This document shows positions 42,209-50,002 of a DNA stretch of 60,127 nt, one piece after another; position 1 is the stretch's first letter; the number at the start of each line of letters is the position of its first letter. A program made the position numbers and the translations under genes. Under the pieces are notes generated by a model, which did no database searches, was not told the DNA's origin, and saw only the letters and a list, made by a program, of their open reading frames with translations. This DNA comes from Phenylobacterium sp. RIFCSPHIGHO2_01_FULL_69_31 (GTDB lineage Bacteria > Pseudomonadota > Alphaproteobacteria > Caulobacterales > Caulobacteraceae). The DNA lies in assembly GCF_001824475.1 (NCBI RefSeq), contig NZ_MHXN01000009.1, forward strand, positions 195,267 through 255,393, given 5' to 3'.

Positions 42209-42688
42209 ATGCCCGAGGCGTTCGTCATCCGTCCCGCCACCTCGTCCGACGACCTCGGCGCGGTGGCGGCGCTGTTCGAAGCCTACGCCACCGCCCTGCC
42301 CGTGGACCTCGGCTACCAGGACTTCCGGTCCGAACTCGCCGCCCTGCCGGGAAAGTATGCGCCGCCGGCCGGGGCGCTGCTGCTGGCGCGCGACGCCGGG
42401 GGCGCGCCGCTCGGATGCGTAGGCCTAAGGCCGCTCGCGCCGGCCGGCTGCTGCGAGATGAAGCGACTGTACCTTTCGCCGGCCGCCCGGGGCCTGGGGC
42501 TGGGCCGGGCGCTGGCGCAGGCGGCCGTCGGGCAGGCCAGGGCGATCGGCTATTCGGAGCTGCGCCTGGACACCTTGCCGGGCATGGCGTCGGCGATCGC
42601 GCTGTACGAGCGAATGGGCTTCGCGCGGATCGCCGCCTACTACGCCCCGACGCCGCCCGGCACCATCTTCATGGCGCTGACCCTTTAG
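42209..42688 (+). CDS. GNAT family N-acetyltransferase
   Basis: 159 residues. The N-terminal strand FVIRPATSSDDLGAVAALFE opens the GNAT fold. The acetyl-CoA pyrophosphate loop is LYLSPAARGLGLGRALAQAA (R/Q-x-x-G-x-G/A), and the C-terminal ALYERMGFARIAAYY is typical. It is 13 bp ahead of the alcohol dehydrogenase gene and probably in its operon. The acceptor is unknown. Confidence 0.92.
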   Translation: MPEAFVIRPATSSDDLGAVAALFEAYATALPVDLGYQDFRSELAALPGKYAPPAGALLLARDAGGAPLGCVGLRPLAPAGCCEMKRLYLSPAARGLGLGRALAQAAVGQARAIGYSELRLDTLPGMASAIALYERMGFARIAAYYAPTPPGTIFMALTL

Positions 42689-42701
42689 GAAGGATGAGGC
42701 C

Positions 42702-43691
42702 ATGCGCATGGTCCTGCGGCAGCCGCGAACGCGCCTCGTGGCGGAGGCGTGCGAGCCGGCCGAGCCCGGACCGGGCGAGCTGCGGCTGCGCGTCCGCGCC
42801 TGCGGCGTCTGCCGCACGGACCTGCACGTGGTGGACGGCGATCTCCCGCCGCGCCGCTCCTCGGTCGTGCCGGGGCACGAGATCGTGGGCGTGGTCGACG
42901 CCGTCGGTCCCGGTGTCGAAGGCGTGGCGCTTGGCGAGCGGCGCGGCGTGCCCTGGCTGGGCGGGACGTGTGGGACCTGCCGCTATTGCCGGGAGGGCCG
43001 CGAGAACCTCTGCGACTCGCCCGAGTTCACCGGCTGGACCCGCGACGGCGGCTATGCGTCCAGCGTGATCGCGCGGGCGGACTATTGCTTCCCCTTGCCC
43101 CCGGGCCTTTCCGACGAGGCGGCCGCCCCGCTGCTGTGCGCGGGCCTGATCGGCTACCGCGCCTGGCGCCTGGCGTGCGCGGACTGGCCGGTGCGGCGGC
43201 TGGGGCTCTATGGCTTCGGGGCCGCGGCGCATCTGCTCGCGCAACTCGCCACTTACGACGGCCAGGCCGTCCATGCCTTCACGCGGACCGGCGATGAGGC
43301 GGCGCAGTCGCTGGCCCGCGGGCTCGGCTGCGTCTGGGCGGGCGGGTCGGAGGATGCGCCGCCCGAGCCGCTGGACGCGGCGATCATCTTCGCGCCGGTC
43401 GGCGACCTGGTCCCGCTGGCGCTCGCCGCCGTTCGCAAGGGCGGCACGGTGGTCTGCGGGGGCATCCACATGAGCGACATCCCGAGCTTTCCCTATGCCC
43501 GGCTCTGGGAGGAGCGACGGCTGGTCTCGGTGGCCAACCTGACGCGGCAGGACGCGCGGGAGTACCTGCCGCTGGCCGCCGCGGCCGTGGTCCGCCCCCA
43601 CGTCCGCCGCTATCCCCTGGCGGAGGCGAACGCGGCCCTGGACGACCTGCGTCGCGGCGCGTTCACGGGCGCGGCGGTGCTGATCCCGTGA
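42702..43691 (+). CDS. Zinc-dependent alcohol dehydrogenase
   Basis: 329 residues of the medium-chain dehydrogenase family, similar to the AdhA group. Catalytic zinc ligands are in RACGVCRTDLHVVDGDLPP and VPGHEIVGVVDAVGPG; the structural zinc site has four Cys in GTCGTCRYCREGRENLCDSP. The coenzyme loop is degenerate: LGLYGFGAAAHLLAQLA. KGGTVVCGGIHMSDIPSFPY matches AdhA-type enzymes. AAGGATGAGGCC precedes the ATG. It abuts the FNR-box genes and may oxidise or form ethanol-like alcohols under low oxygen, by inference. Confidence 0.93.
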   Translation: MRMVLRQPRTRLVAEACEPAEPGPGELRLRVRACGVCRTDLHVVDGDLPPRRSSVVPGHEIVGVVDAVGPGVEGVALGERRGVPWLGGTCGTCRYCREGRENLCDSPEFTGWTRDGGYASSVIARADYCFPLPPGLSDEAAAPLLCAGLIGYRAWRLACADWPVRRLGLYGFGAAAHLLAQLATYDGQAVHAFTRTGDEAAQSLARGLGCVWAGGSEDAPPEPLDAAIIFAPVGDLVPLALAAVRKGGTVVCGGIHMSDIPSFPYARLWEERRLVSVANLTRQDAREYLPLAAAAVVRPHVRRYPLAEANAALDDLRRGAFTGAAVLIP

Positions 43692-43697
43692 CGCGGG

Positions 43698-44138
43698 TCA
43701 GTGGGTGCGGGGATAGATGACGCTGACGAGGCCGCCGCCGAAGGGCGCGCTGCCGATCCGGGCGTAGCCGCCGAGCTGCCGCGCCAGGGCCTGGATCGCG
43801 CCGAAGCCGTTGGAGGGCTCCTCGGGCAGGTCGTCGGGCATGCCGATGCCGTCGTCGCGGACCGTCAGAATCCGCCGCCCTTCCTTCTCGGCGAGCTTGA
43901 CCCAGATGTGGCCGTGGCGGCCCTCGGGAAAGGCGTGCTGCAGGGCATAGGCGATGGCCTCGCCGGTGATCGTCACGATGGGCGTGATTTCCGATGCCGG
44001 CAGTCGCAGCTCCGGGTCGCACTCGATCTGGACGTCGCGCAGCGGGCTGGAGGAGGCGGTGGCCAAGCCGGCCAGCGCGGGCAGGGCCAGGGCGGAGGAC
44101 TCGGGAAGAGGGGCGGCGTTGGTCATGGGGTCACGCAT
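43698..44138 (-). CDS. Stand-alone, degenerate HATPase domain protein
   Basis: 146 residues. Residues about 55-142 are the ATPase domain of HisKA_2/HWE-type kinases without any dimerisation or phosphoacceptor part. GEAIAYALQHAFPEGRHGHI aligns with the N-box, but the Mg-binding Asn is Tyr (YALQHAF for NALKHAF). The G1 box VRDDGIGMPDD is intact; G2 is GFGAIQALARQLGG. Catalysis is doubtful; ATP binding or a regulator role is possible. ATG 44138 overlaps the upstream gene stop by 8 nt; ATG 44126 is an alternative. Confidence 0.8.
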   Translation of the reverse strand: MRDPMTNAAPLPESSALALPALAGLATASSSPLRDVQIECDPELRLPASEITPIVTITGEAIAYALQHAFPEGRHGHIWVKLAEKEGRRILTVRDDGIGMPDDLPEEPSNGFGAIQALARQLGGYARIGSAPFGGGLVSVIYPRTH

Positions 44139-44445
44139 CGTTGAGGAGAGGGGTCGCGAGCCCGGCGTCCTTCAGGCGATCGCTGGCCGCCTGGCTGCAG
44201 ATCTCCAGGCAGTCGGTCATCAGCGCCGAGCCGGCGTCGAAGGCGGCCAGGGGCGTGGTGCTGGTCGCGAGCCGGCCGAGGTAGTTCATCCAGGCCGTGG
44301 TGGCGCACGCCCAGGCGCCCATGGCCTCGCGGGTGAAGGCGTAGCCGTCGACGCCCCAGGCCTGCGACCAGAGCCCCAGCGCATCGCGCGCCGCGGAGTC
44401 AAAGGCGGTGGGGGTCGTCGAGGTCGTCGCGAACTGGACGGTCAT
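44131..44445 (-). CDS. Small phasin-like helical protein
   Basis: 104 residues, amphipathic helices without signal peptide: FDSAARDALGLWSQAWGVDG, CATTAWMNYLGRLATSTTPL and DAGSALMTDCLEICSQAASD. The composition and helical pattern recall phasins, which coat PHB granules, but homology is not certain. It is translationally coupled to the degenerate HATPase gene. An FNR/FixK-type box lies 51 bp upstream, so it should be induced at low oxygen. Confidence 0.6.
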   Translation of the reverse strand: MTVQFATTSTTPTAFDSAARDALGLWSQAWGVDGYAFTREAMGAWACATTAWMNYLGRLATSTTPLAAFDAGSALMTDCLEICSQAASDRLKDAGLATPLLNDA

Positions 44446-44495
44446 GGCCGGTCTCCCGTTTCGGGCCGACCGTGCGCCTCCGGGCCACCGCCGCC

Positions 44496-44509
44496 TTGAC
44501 CTCGATCAA
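44496..44509. promoter_or_regulatory. FNR/FixK-type box
   Basis: TTGAC-CTCG-ATCAA, one base off the perfect TTGAT-N4-ATCAA palindrome. It is 51 bp upstream of ATG 44445 on the minus strand, the right distance for activation at a -41 site, and just past the acyl-CoA synthetase gene's stop. Confidence 0.75.
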
Positions 44510-44514
44510 CGGCC

Positions 44515-47208
44515 CTAGGCGGGCACGGCGTCGGCTTGGCCAGCGGGGATGGCCTTGGTGGCCCAGACGCGGGCGAAGTCGCCGACGCTGGGCGCGGTCG
44601 AAAAGCCCAGCGCCCGGGCCAGGTCCAGCATCCGGCTGTTCTCCCGCGCGATGTCGCCCCAGACTTCGCGCAGCCCCCGGATCGCGGCGTAGTCGAGCAC
44701 GGCCTGCAGCAGGATCCCGCCCAGGCCATGATGCTGGCGATCGCTGCGCACCATCAGCGCGAACTCTGCCGTCTCGCCCTCCGGGTCCTCCACGAGGCGT
44801 CCCACGCCCAGAAGGTCGCCGGCCGCCGTCTCCGCCACGAAGGCCATGTGCCGGTCGTAGTCGATCTGGCAGAGGCGGGTGGCCAGTTCCTCGTTCAGGT
44901 GGCCCATGCCGCTGCAGAAGCGCAGGTGGATATCTTCGGGCGTGCAGCGGTCGACCATCTCGATCAGGCGGGAGACGTCGGAGGGCCGGATCGGGCGCAG
45001 GCGCAGGGGCTCGCCGTCGGCCACGATGTCGCGGGCCAGGTGCTCGGGGTAGGGGAGGATCGCCGGCCGGGCCGTGGTGGCGTCGGGACGGCGCACCGCG
45101 ATGCGGGCGTCCAGCGCCAGGGCGCCCTGCGCATCGCAGAGCACGGGGTTGAGATCGAGCTCGGCGATCTCCGGAAGGTCGGTGGAGAGGCGGCCCAGGG
45201 CCACGAGAACCGCCGCCAGGGCGTCCAGGTCGGCCGCGGGCCGGTCGCGGTAGCCGGCCAGCAGGCGCGAAACCCGGGTCTGGCCGATCATGTCCCGGGC
45301 GAGGGCGGCGTTCAGGGGCGGCAGGCCGAGCGCGCGGTCGGCCACCACCTCCACCGAGACGCCCCCATGGCCGACGACCACCACCGGGCCGAAGGTGGGA
45401 TCGCGGACCAGTCCGGCCAGCACCTCCTGGGCCTTGGGCCGCGAGATCATGGGTTGGACGAGGAAGCCCTCAAGGCGCGCATCGGGGTGCGCCGCGGCCA
45501 GCCGGTCCAGCATCGCCTGGGCGGCCTGCTCCACCGCCGGGACCCCGCGCAGGCCGAGCACGACGCCGCCCACGTCGGACTTGTGGCTGATGTCCGGCGA
45601 CTGGATCTTCAGCGCCACCGGGTCGTCGGGGCCGATAGCGGCGGCCGCCTCGCCGGCTTCTGCGGGCGTACGCGCAAGGCGCGCCGCCGCGGTCGCAATC
45701 CCATACGCCTGGAGCACGGCCTGGACCTCGAGCGGGTCGAGCGCGGCCCGTCCTTCGGCCAGGGCGCGTTCGACGACCTTCCGGGCGCCGGCCACGTCCG
45801 GCGGCTCGTCGGCGCCGTCGGGCGCTTCCAGCAGCAGGGCATGCAGCGCGTGCGCACGGTCCCAGGTGGCGAAGGCGCGGACGGCGGCCTCGGCGGTGGG
45901 GTAGGTCGGAACGCCGGCGGCGGTCAGGTGGGCGCGGCCCAGGGCGACGCTGGGCTCGCCGAGCCAGGCGGCCAGCACCGGCTTGCGGCCCCGGGCGGCG
46001 GTCCGGGCGGCGATGACGGCGTCGGCGGCCTCGCCGCTGTCGGCCACGGCCGTGGGGCAGTTGATCACCAGCACGGCGTCGACTTCTGGCGCGGCCAGCA
46101 GGGCGCCGAGGCTGCGCCCGTAGAGGTCAGGGCCGGCGTCGCCCAGGATGTCCACCGGATTGCCGACGGCGCCGTGCGCGGGCGTGAGGCCCCGCAGGGT
46201 TTCCTGGGTCGCCGGGTCCAGGCCGGCGAGCCTGGCCCCCGTCCGCTCCAGCGCGTCCACCGCCAGCACGCCGGCGCCGCCGCCGTTGGTCAGGATCGTG
46301 AGGCCCCGGGCCGGGGGCGGGCGGCCGCCGGCGAAGACCAGGGCGGCGTCCAGGAGGTCGTCCAGGCCGTCCACCTGCAGCACGCCCGCGCGGCGGAAGG
46401 CGGCGGCGTAGACGTCGTCGGCGCCCGCGAGGGCCCGCGTGTGCGAGAAGGCGGCCTTGGCGCCGGCGCGGCTGCGGCCGCCCTTCAAGAGAATTACGGG
46501 TTTGGCCCGGGCGGCGTAGCGGGCCGCGCTCATGAACTTGCGCGCATCGCGCAGGCTCTCGACGTAGAGCAGGATGGCGCGGGTCTCCGGGTCGCGGCCC
46601 AGGAAGTCGAGCAGGTCGCCCACGTCGACGTCGAGGGAATCGCCCAGGGTGACGACGTGGCTGAACCCGAGGCCGTGGGGCGGGGCCCAGTCCAGCGCCG
46701 CCGCGGCGACGGCGCCCGACTGGGCGACGAGGGCCAGACCCCCTGCGGGGGGCGTGGTGCGGGCGAAGCTGGCGTTGATCCCATGGACCGGCGACAGCAG
46801 GCCCAGGCAGTTCGGGCCGACGATCCGGAGCAGGTGGGGCCGTGCGGCGTCGAGGATGGCCTGGCGCCGGGCGGCGCTCTCGGGATCGTCGCCCTCGAAG
46901 CCGGCGCTGATCACCACCGCGGCCCGGCAACCGCGGGCGCCCAGCTCGGCGATGACGCCGGCGACGGTGGGCGCGGGCGTGGCGATGACGGCCAGGTCGG
47001 GCGTCTCGGGCAGGGCTGCGACCGAGGGAAAGACCGCGTGGCCGTGCACCGGGCGGCCCTTCGGATTGACGAACAACAGCTCGCCGCGGAAGCCGCCGCC
47101 CAGGAGGTTGGCGGCCAGCACCTCGCCCACCGAGCCGGCGCGGTCGCTGGCGCCGATCAGCGCAATGCGCTTCGGCGAGAACAGAGCTTCGAAATTTCGG
47201 GTGGTCAT
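44515..47208 (-). CDS. NDP-forming acyl-CoA synthetase fused to GNAT acetyltransferase
   Basis: 897 residues. Order: CoA-binding domain (residues about 1-130, FSPKRIALIGASDRAGSVGE), succinyl-CoA-ligase-like domain (to about 450, with LRIVGPNCLGLLSPVHGINA), ATP-grasp (about 480-700, with PVALKIQSPDISHKSDVGGV) and a C-terminal GNAT (about 730-890, with RSDRQHHGLGGILLQAVLDY). This is the Pat-type architecture in which the GNAT acetylates lysines of metabolic enzymes while the ligase part is often inactive. ATG 47208 starts the conserved N-terminus. Two FNR-type boxes lie upstream. Confidence 0.9.
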   Translation of the reverse strand: MTTRNFEALFSPKRIALIGASDRAGSVGEVLAANLLGGGFRGELLFVNPKGRPVHGHAVFPSVAALPETPDLAVIATPAPTVAGVIAELGARGCRAAVVISAGFEGDDPESAARRQAILDAARPHLLRIVGPNCLGLLSPVHGINASFARTTPPAGGLALVAQSGAVAAAALDWAPPHGLGFSHVVTLGDSLDVDVGDLLDFLGRDPETRAILLYVESLRDARKFMSAARYAARAKPVILLKGGRSRAGAKAAFSHTRALAGADDVYAAAFRRAGVLQVDGLDDLLDAALVFAGGRPPPARGLTILTNGGGAGVLAVDALERTGARLAGLDPATQETLRGLTPAHGAVGNPVDILGDAGPDLYGRSLGALLAAPEVDAVLVINCPTAVADSGEAADAVIAARTAARGRKPVLAAWLGEPSVALGRAHLTAAGVPTYPTAEAAVRAFATWDRAHALHALLLEAPDGADEPPDVAGARKVVERALAEGRAALDPLEVQAVLQAYGIATAAARLARTPAEAGEAAAAIGPDDPVALKIQSPDISHKSDVGGVVLGLRGVPAVEQAAQAMLDRLAAAHPDARLEGFLVQPMISRPKAQEVLAGLVRDPTFGPVVVVGHGGVSVEVVADRALGLPPLNAALARDMIGQTRVSRLLAGYRDRPAADLDALAAVLVALGRLSTDLPEIAELDLNPVLCDAQGALALDARIAVRRPDATTARPAILPYPEHLARDIVADGEPLRLRPIRPSDVSRLIEMVDRCTPEDIHLRFCSGMGHLNEELATRLCQIDYDRHMAFVAETAAGDLLGVGRLVEDPEGETAEFALMVRSDRQHHGLGGILLQAVLDYAAIRGLREVWGDIARENSRMLDLARALGFSTAPSVGDFARVWATKAIPAGQADAVPA

Positions 47209-47242
47209 GCGCGGCTCATGACGCCTCCGACGGCCTGCGTCC

Positions 47243-47256
47243 TTGATCGGTCGCAA
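47243..47256. promoter_or_regulatory. FNR/FixK-type box (weaker)
   Basis: TTGAT-CGGT-CGCAA, two bases from the palindrome. It is 34 bp from the synthetase ATG 47208 and 57 bp from ATG 47314 on the other strand. Confidence 0.5.
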
Positions 47257-47265
47257 GCGGCCCCG

Positions 47266-47279
47266 TTGATCTGGATCAC
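47266..47279. promoter_or_regulatory. FNR/FixK-type box
   Basis: TTGAT-CTGG-ATCAC, one base off the consensus palindrome, in the 105-bp gap between the divergent synthetase and L,D-transpeptidase genes; 57 bp from ATG 47208 and 34 bp from ATG 47314. Confidence 0.7.
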
Positions 47280-47313
47280 GGACCACAGGATGCCAAGGGG
47301 CTATGTCGGCGGC

Positions 47314-48720
47314 ATGATGGCGCTCGTGAAATACGCCGCCGGTAGCCGGCGACGGTTGCTGTGCGCCCTGCTTGCGGCCCTGGCTGTTGCGCCGGCGGCG
47401 CGGGCCGCTGCCGACCCGCCGCCGTTCAGCGCCGCAGAGCGCGTGATCATCGGCGCGGCGCTGGGGCTAGGGGACCACCGCTTCGATCTCGACGATCGGG
47501 CGCTGTCGCGCCGGGTGCTGGACTATGCGCGGGTGGAGGCGGGCCAGCGGGTCCGCCCCTCGCGGGTCGATTCCGACTGGGCCCTGGCCCCGCCGGTGCG
47601 CGACCTGGCGGCGGAACTGGCGGCAGCGCGTGCGGCGGGGCGGCTGGACGCCTGGCTCGCCGCGCTGGCCCCGCCCGCGCCGGCCTACCGCGCCCTCGTC
47701 GCCGCGCGGGGCCGCTACGCCATGACCGTGGGCGTCGGCGGCTGGCCCAGCGTGCCCGGCGGGCCAACCCTGCGCCTCGGCGACCGGGACGGCGGCGTGA
47801 CGGCGCTGCGCGCGCGGCTGGCGGCCGAGGGGTTCGGCGCGGGGTCGGGCGATCTGGCGCTGTTCGATACGGAGCTGGAGGCGGCGCTGCGCGCGTTCCA
47901 GGACGTGCACGGCCTGGAGGTCGACGGCGTCCTGGGTCCGGCGACGCGCGCCGCGCTGAACGTCACCGCCGCCGAGCGGCTGGCCCAGATCGACGCCAAC
48001 CTCGAGCGGTGGCGCTGGATGCCCCACGCGCCGCCGGGCGACCGGCTGGAGGTGGACACCGGCGGGCAGGAGGCCGTGCTGTACTCTGGAGGGGCGGCGG
48101 TCCAGCGGATGCGGGTGATCGTGGGCAGCCCCAAGCACCCCACGCCGATGTTCTCGGCCCAGATCGAGGCGGTGATCCTCAATCCGCCGTGGAACGTGCC
48201 GACCTCGATCGCCCGCAACGAGCTCCTGCCGGCCGAAGCGCGGCGGCCGGGGTACCTGGCCAGCATGGGCATCCGGTGGGTCGACGGGCGGCTGCAGCAG
48301 CGCCCCGGCCCGAAGAATTCGCTGGGGGTGATCAAGTTCGACGTGCCGAACCGCTTCGGCGTTTATCTGCACGATACGCCCGCCAAGGGCCTGTTCGCCC
48401 AGCCGGTCCGCGCCTTCAGCCACGGCTGCATGCGGCTGCAGGAACCCCGGGCGCTGGCGCTGAACCTGCTGGCGCCCACGGGAATGTCCCCCGAGGCGCT
48501 GGACGCAGGGATCGCCGCCGGCGTCACGCGTCGGATCGGACTGGCGCACCGCCTGCCGCTCTACGTGGTCCACTGGACCGTGCGGGTCGAGCCCGACGGC
48601 CGCGTCGGCTTCCGGCCGGACATCTACGGCTGGGACCGCAAGCTGGCGGCCGCCCTGCCAAAGGCGGCGACGTCGCCCAGCCAAGCGTCCGTGCTCCCAT
48701 CGCGCCGGGCTCCGGTCTGA
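47314..48720 (+). CDS. YcbB-type L,D-transpeptidase
   Basis: 468 residues. Signal peptide (RLLCALLAALAVAPAARAAA), peptidoglycan-binding domain at about 155-210 (LRAFQDVHGLEVDGVLGPAT), then a YkuD catalytic domain at about 255-420 with HDTPAKGLF and the catalytic Cys in FSHGCMRLQEP. It makes 3-3 cross-links between peptidoglycan stems in the periplasm. ATG 47314 is one of several candidates (47290 and 47317 also fit). It shares the FNR-box gap with the synthetase, tying wall remodelling to low oxygen. Confidence 0.9.
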   Translation: MMALVKYAAGSRRRLLCALLAALAVAPAARAAADPPPFSAAERVIIGAALGLGDHRFDLDDRALSRRVLDYARVEAGQRVRPSRVDSDWALAPPVRDLAAELAAARAAGRLDAWLAALAPPAPAYRALVAARGRYAMTVGVGGWPSVPGGPTLRLGDRDGGVTALRARLAAEGFGAGSGDLALFDTELEAALRAFQDVHGLEVDGVLGPATRAALNVTAAERLAQIDANLERWRWMPHAPPGDRLEVDTGGQEAVLYSGGAAVQRMRVIVGSPKHPTPMFSAQIEAVILNPPWNVPTSIARNELLPAEARRPGYLASMGIRWVDGRLQQRPGPKNSLGVIKFDVPNRFGVYLHDTPAKGLFAQPVRAFSHGCMRLQEPRALALNLLAPTGMSPEALDAGIAAGVTRRIGLAHRLPLYVVHWTVRVEPDGRVGFRPDIYGWDRKLAAALPKAATSPSQASVLPSRRAPV

Positions 48721-48733
48721 TCGCGGGTGGGCT

Positions 48734-48747
48734 TTGACCTCGCGCAA
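48734..48747. promoter_or_regulatory. FNR/FixK-type box without an obvious gene
   Basis: TTGAC-CTCG-CGCAA, two bases off the palindrome, 14 bp after the transpeptidase stop. No start codon with a ribosome-binding site lies within 100 bp in either direction. The next structure on the plus strand is the hairpin at 48893-48919. Confidence 0.5.
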
Positions 48748-48765
48748 AGCGGCCGCTGATTATCG

Positions 48766-48891
48766 GTGATCAGCTATCCGTACTGGTCCTGGACCAGAGG
48801 CCTGCCCTCGCCCCCAAAGCAAGCAGGCCTTGAGGTTCGCGCCGGTGAATCCCGTCCGGACGGCGCCCCCGCTTCCCGGATGGCAAACTGA
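48766..48891 (+). ncRNA. Candidate small RNA or 41-codon peptide
   Basis: Transcription from the box at 48734-48747 would give an RNA of about 150 nt ending at the hairpin 48893-48919. Within it GTG 48766 opens a 41-codon frame (ISYPYWSWTRGLPSPPKQAG) ending at TGA 48889-48891, directly before the hairpin. No ribosome-binding site is seen, so a non-coding RNA is as likely as a peptide. Entirely inferential. Confidence 0.3.
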
Positions 48892-48892
48892 A

Positions 48893-48919
48893 CGCCCCAG
48901 CCGTTCCGCGGCTGGGGCG
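48893..48919. terminator. Hairpin terminator
   Basis: Perfect 11-bp stem CGCCCCAGCCG / CGGCTGGGGCG with a 5-nt loop, followed by CGCTTCTGT on the plus strand. It is 14 bp past the oxidoreductase stop on the minus strand and may serve both directions. Confidence 0.7.
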
Positions 48920-48933
48920 CGCTTCTGTCGGGC

Positions 48934-49542
48934 TCAGGCCGTGCGCGGCGGGTGGGCGCGGAAATGGGCGGCGGCCGCGGTGCGGACCTTGGCGATCACC
49001 GCCTCGAACGCCTCCTGGGTGATGCCCGAAACCATGCCGCCGAAGTGGGCGTGGTCCACCACCTTCAGCCCACAGGTCCCGCCCAGGTGGGCGTCGAACA
49101 GGCGTGTGAGGTCGCTCAGCGCGTGGGTCTCGCGCACCCAGTGGTCGGGTGCGCCGGAGGTGGAGAAGCTGATCAGGCGGCGGCCGGCGAGGCGCGGTTC
49201 GGTTCCCCCGAAACCGGGTTCGAAGCCGAAGCCCATACCGAAGACGCGGTCGACATAGCCCTTCAGGATGGCCGGGGGCGCGTTGAACCAGATCGGATAG
49301 ATGAAGGCGAAGACATCGACGTCGGCCAGCCGCTCGCGCTCGCGCATCACGTCGTCCCGGAATTTCGGCGCCTTCGGTCCGGGGATCTCCGAGGCTTTCA
49401 GGCACGGGTCGAAGCGCATGGCGTAGAGGTCGCGCACCAGCACCTCCTGGCCCAGCCGCTCCACCGCCTCGGCGTAGGTCCGGGCGATCTCGGCGTTGAG
49501 GCTCTTGCGGGCCGGGTGGGCGAGGATCACGGCGTGCTTCAT
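48934..49542 (-). CDS. Flavodoxin-fold NAD(P)H oxidoreductase
   Basis: 202 residues of the NQO1/KefF/MdaB-like family: KHAVILAHPARKSLNAEIAR at the FMN-binding N-terminus, FIYPIWFNAPPAILKGYVDR with VFGMGFGF, and LISFSTSGAPDHWVRE. Such enzymes do two-electron reduction of quinones with FMN or FAD. ATG 49542 overlaps the stop of the membrane protein gene upstream (ATGA). The likely role is quinone protection within the oxygen-limitation cluster, by context. Confidence 0.9.
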   Translation of the reverse strand: MKHAVILAHPARKSLNAEIARTYAEAVERLGQEVLVRDLYAMRFDPCLKASEIPGPKAPKFRDDVMRERERLADVDVFAFIYPIWFNAPPAILKGYVDRVFGMGFGFEPGFGGTEPRLAGRRLISFSTSGAPDHWVRETHALSDLTRLFDAHLGGTCGLKVVDHAHFGGMVSGITQEAFEAVIAKVRTAAAAHFRAHPPRTA

Positions 49543-49994
49543 GGCGTACTCCGGGGACCGGGGGCGACCGTGTCCGGCGTCGGCCGCGTCCGCCCGGCCT
49601 GGAGTCGGCGCGCCGCCCAGGGGGTCAGGGCCATCGCCAGCAGGCCGAGGGGCATCAGCCCGCCGTGCAGGAGATCATAGTCGGCCAGGATGCGGTCCCA
49701 GCTCAAGCCCAGGATGCGGCCCAGACCGATTTCGAAGGCGAGCGTGAGGACCACCCACAGGCCGCCGATCGCCAGGGCGCCGCCCGCCGTCCGGATGCGC
49801 ATCCAGCGCAGGCTCGCCCAGGTGATGGCGAAGATGATCACGGCCCCGGTGACGACCGACAGCTGGCGGATCGCGAACTCCAGGTCCGGGTCGGCGACCA
49901 GGCGGCGCAGCGCGCCCTGGCCGCTCTCGGCCAGCAGGATCAGGGCCCAGACCACCAGGGCGCGAAGCAGGGCCGGAAGGCTGAAGGCGGGCAA
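49539..49994 (-). CDS. Four-helix membrane protein of unknown function
   Basis: 151 residues with hydrophobic segments at about 8-25, 45-62, 73-92 and 108-128 (LVVWALILLAESG, VVTGAVIIFAITWASL, LAIGGLWVVLTLAFEIGLG, GLMPLGLLAMALTP). The second and third resemble small inner-membrane proteins found with quinone reductases, but I recognise no named family. It is between the SDR gene and the flavodoxin-fold gene, coupled to the latter by overlap. Confidence 0.75.
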   Translation of the reverse strand: MPAFSLPALLRALVVWALILLAESGQGALRRLVADPDLEFAIRQLSVVTGAVIIFAITWASLRWMRIRTAGGALAIGGLWVVLTLAFEIGLGRILGLSWDRILADYDLLHGGLMPLGLLAMALTPWAARRLQAGRTRPTPDTVAPGPRSTP

Positions 49995-50002
49995 GGCCGG
50001 GC

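Noticed and set aside
44536..48720. 1394-codon open frame on the plus strand
   Set aside because: Its first two thirds are antisense to the acyl-CoA synthetase-GNAT gene. Only the last 468 codons, the L,D-transpeptidase, show a signal peptide and domains.
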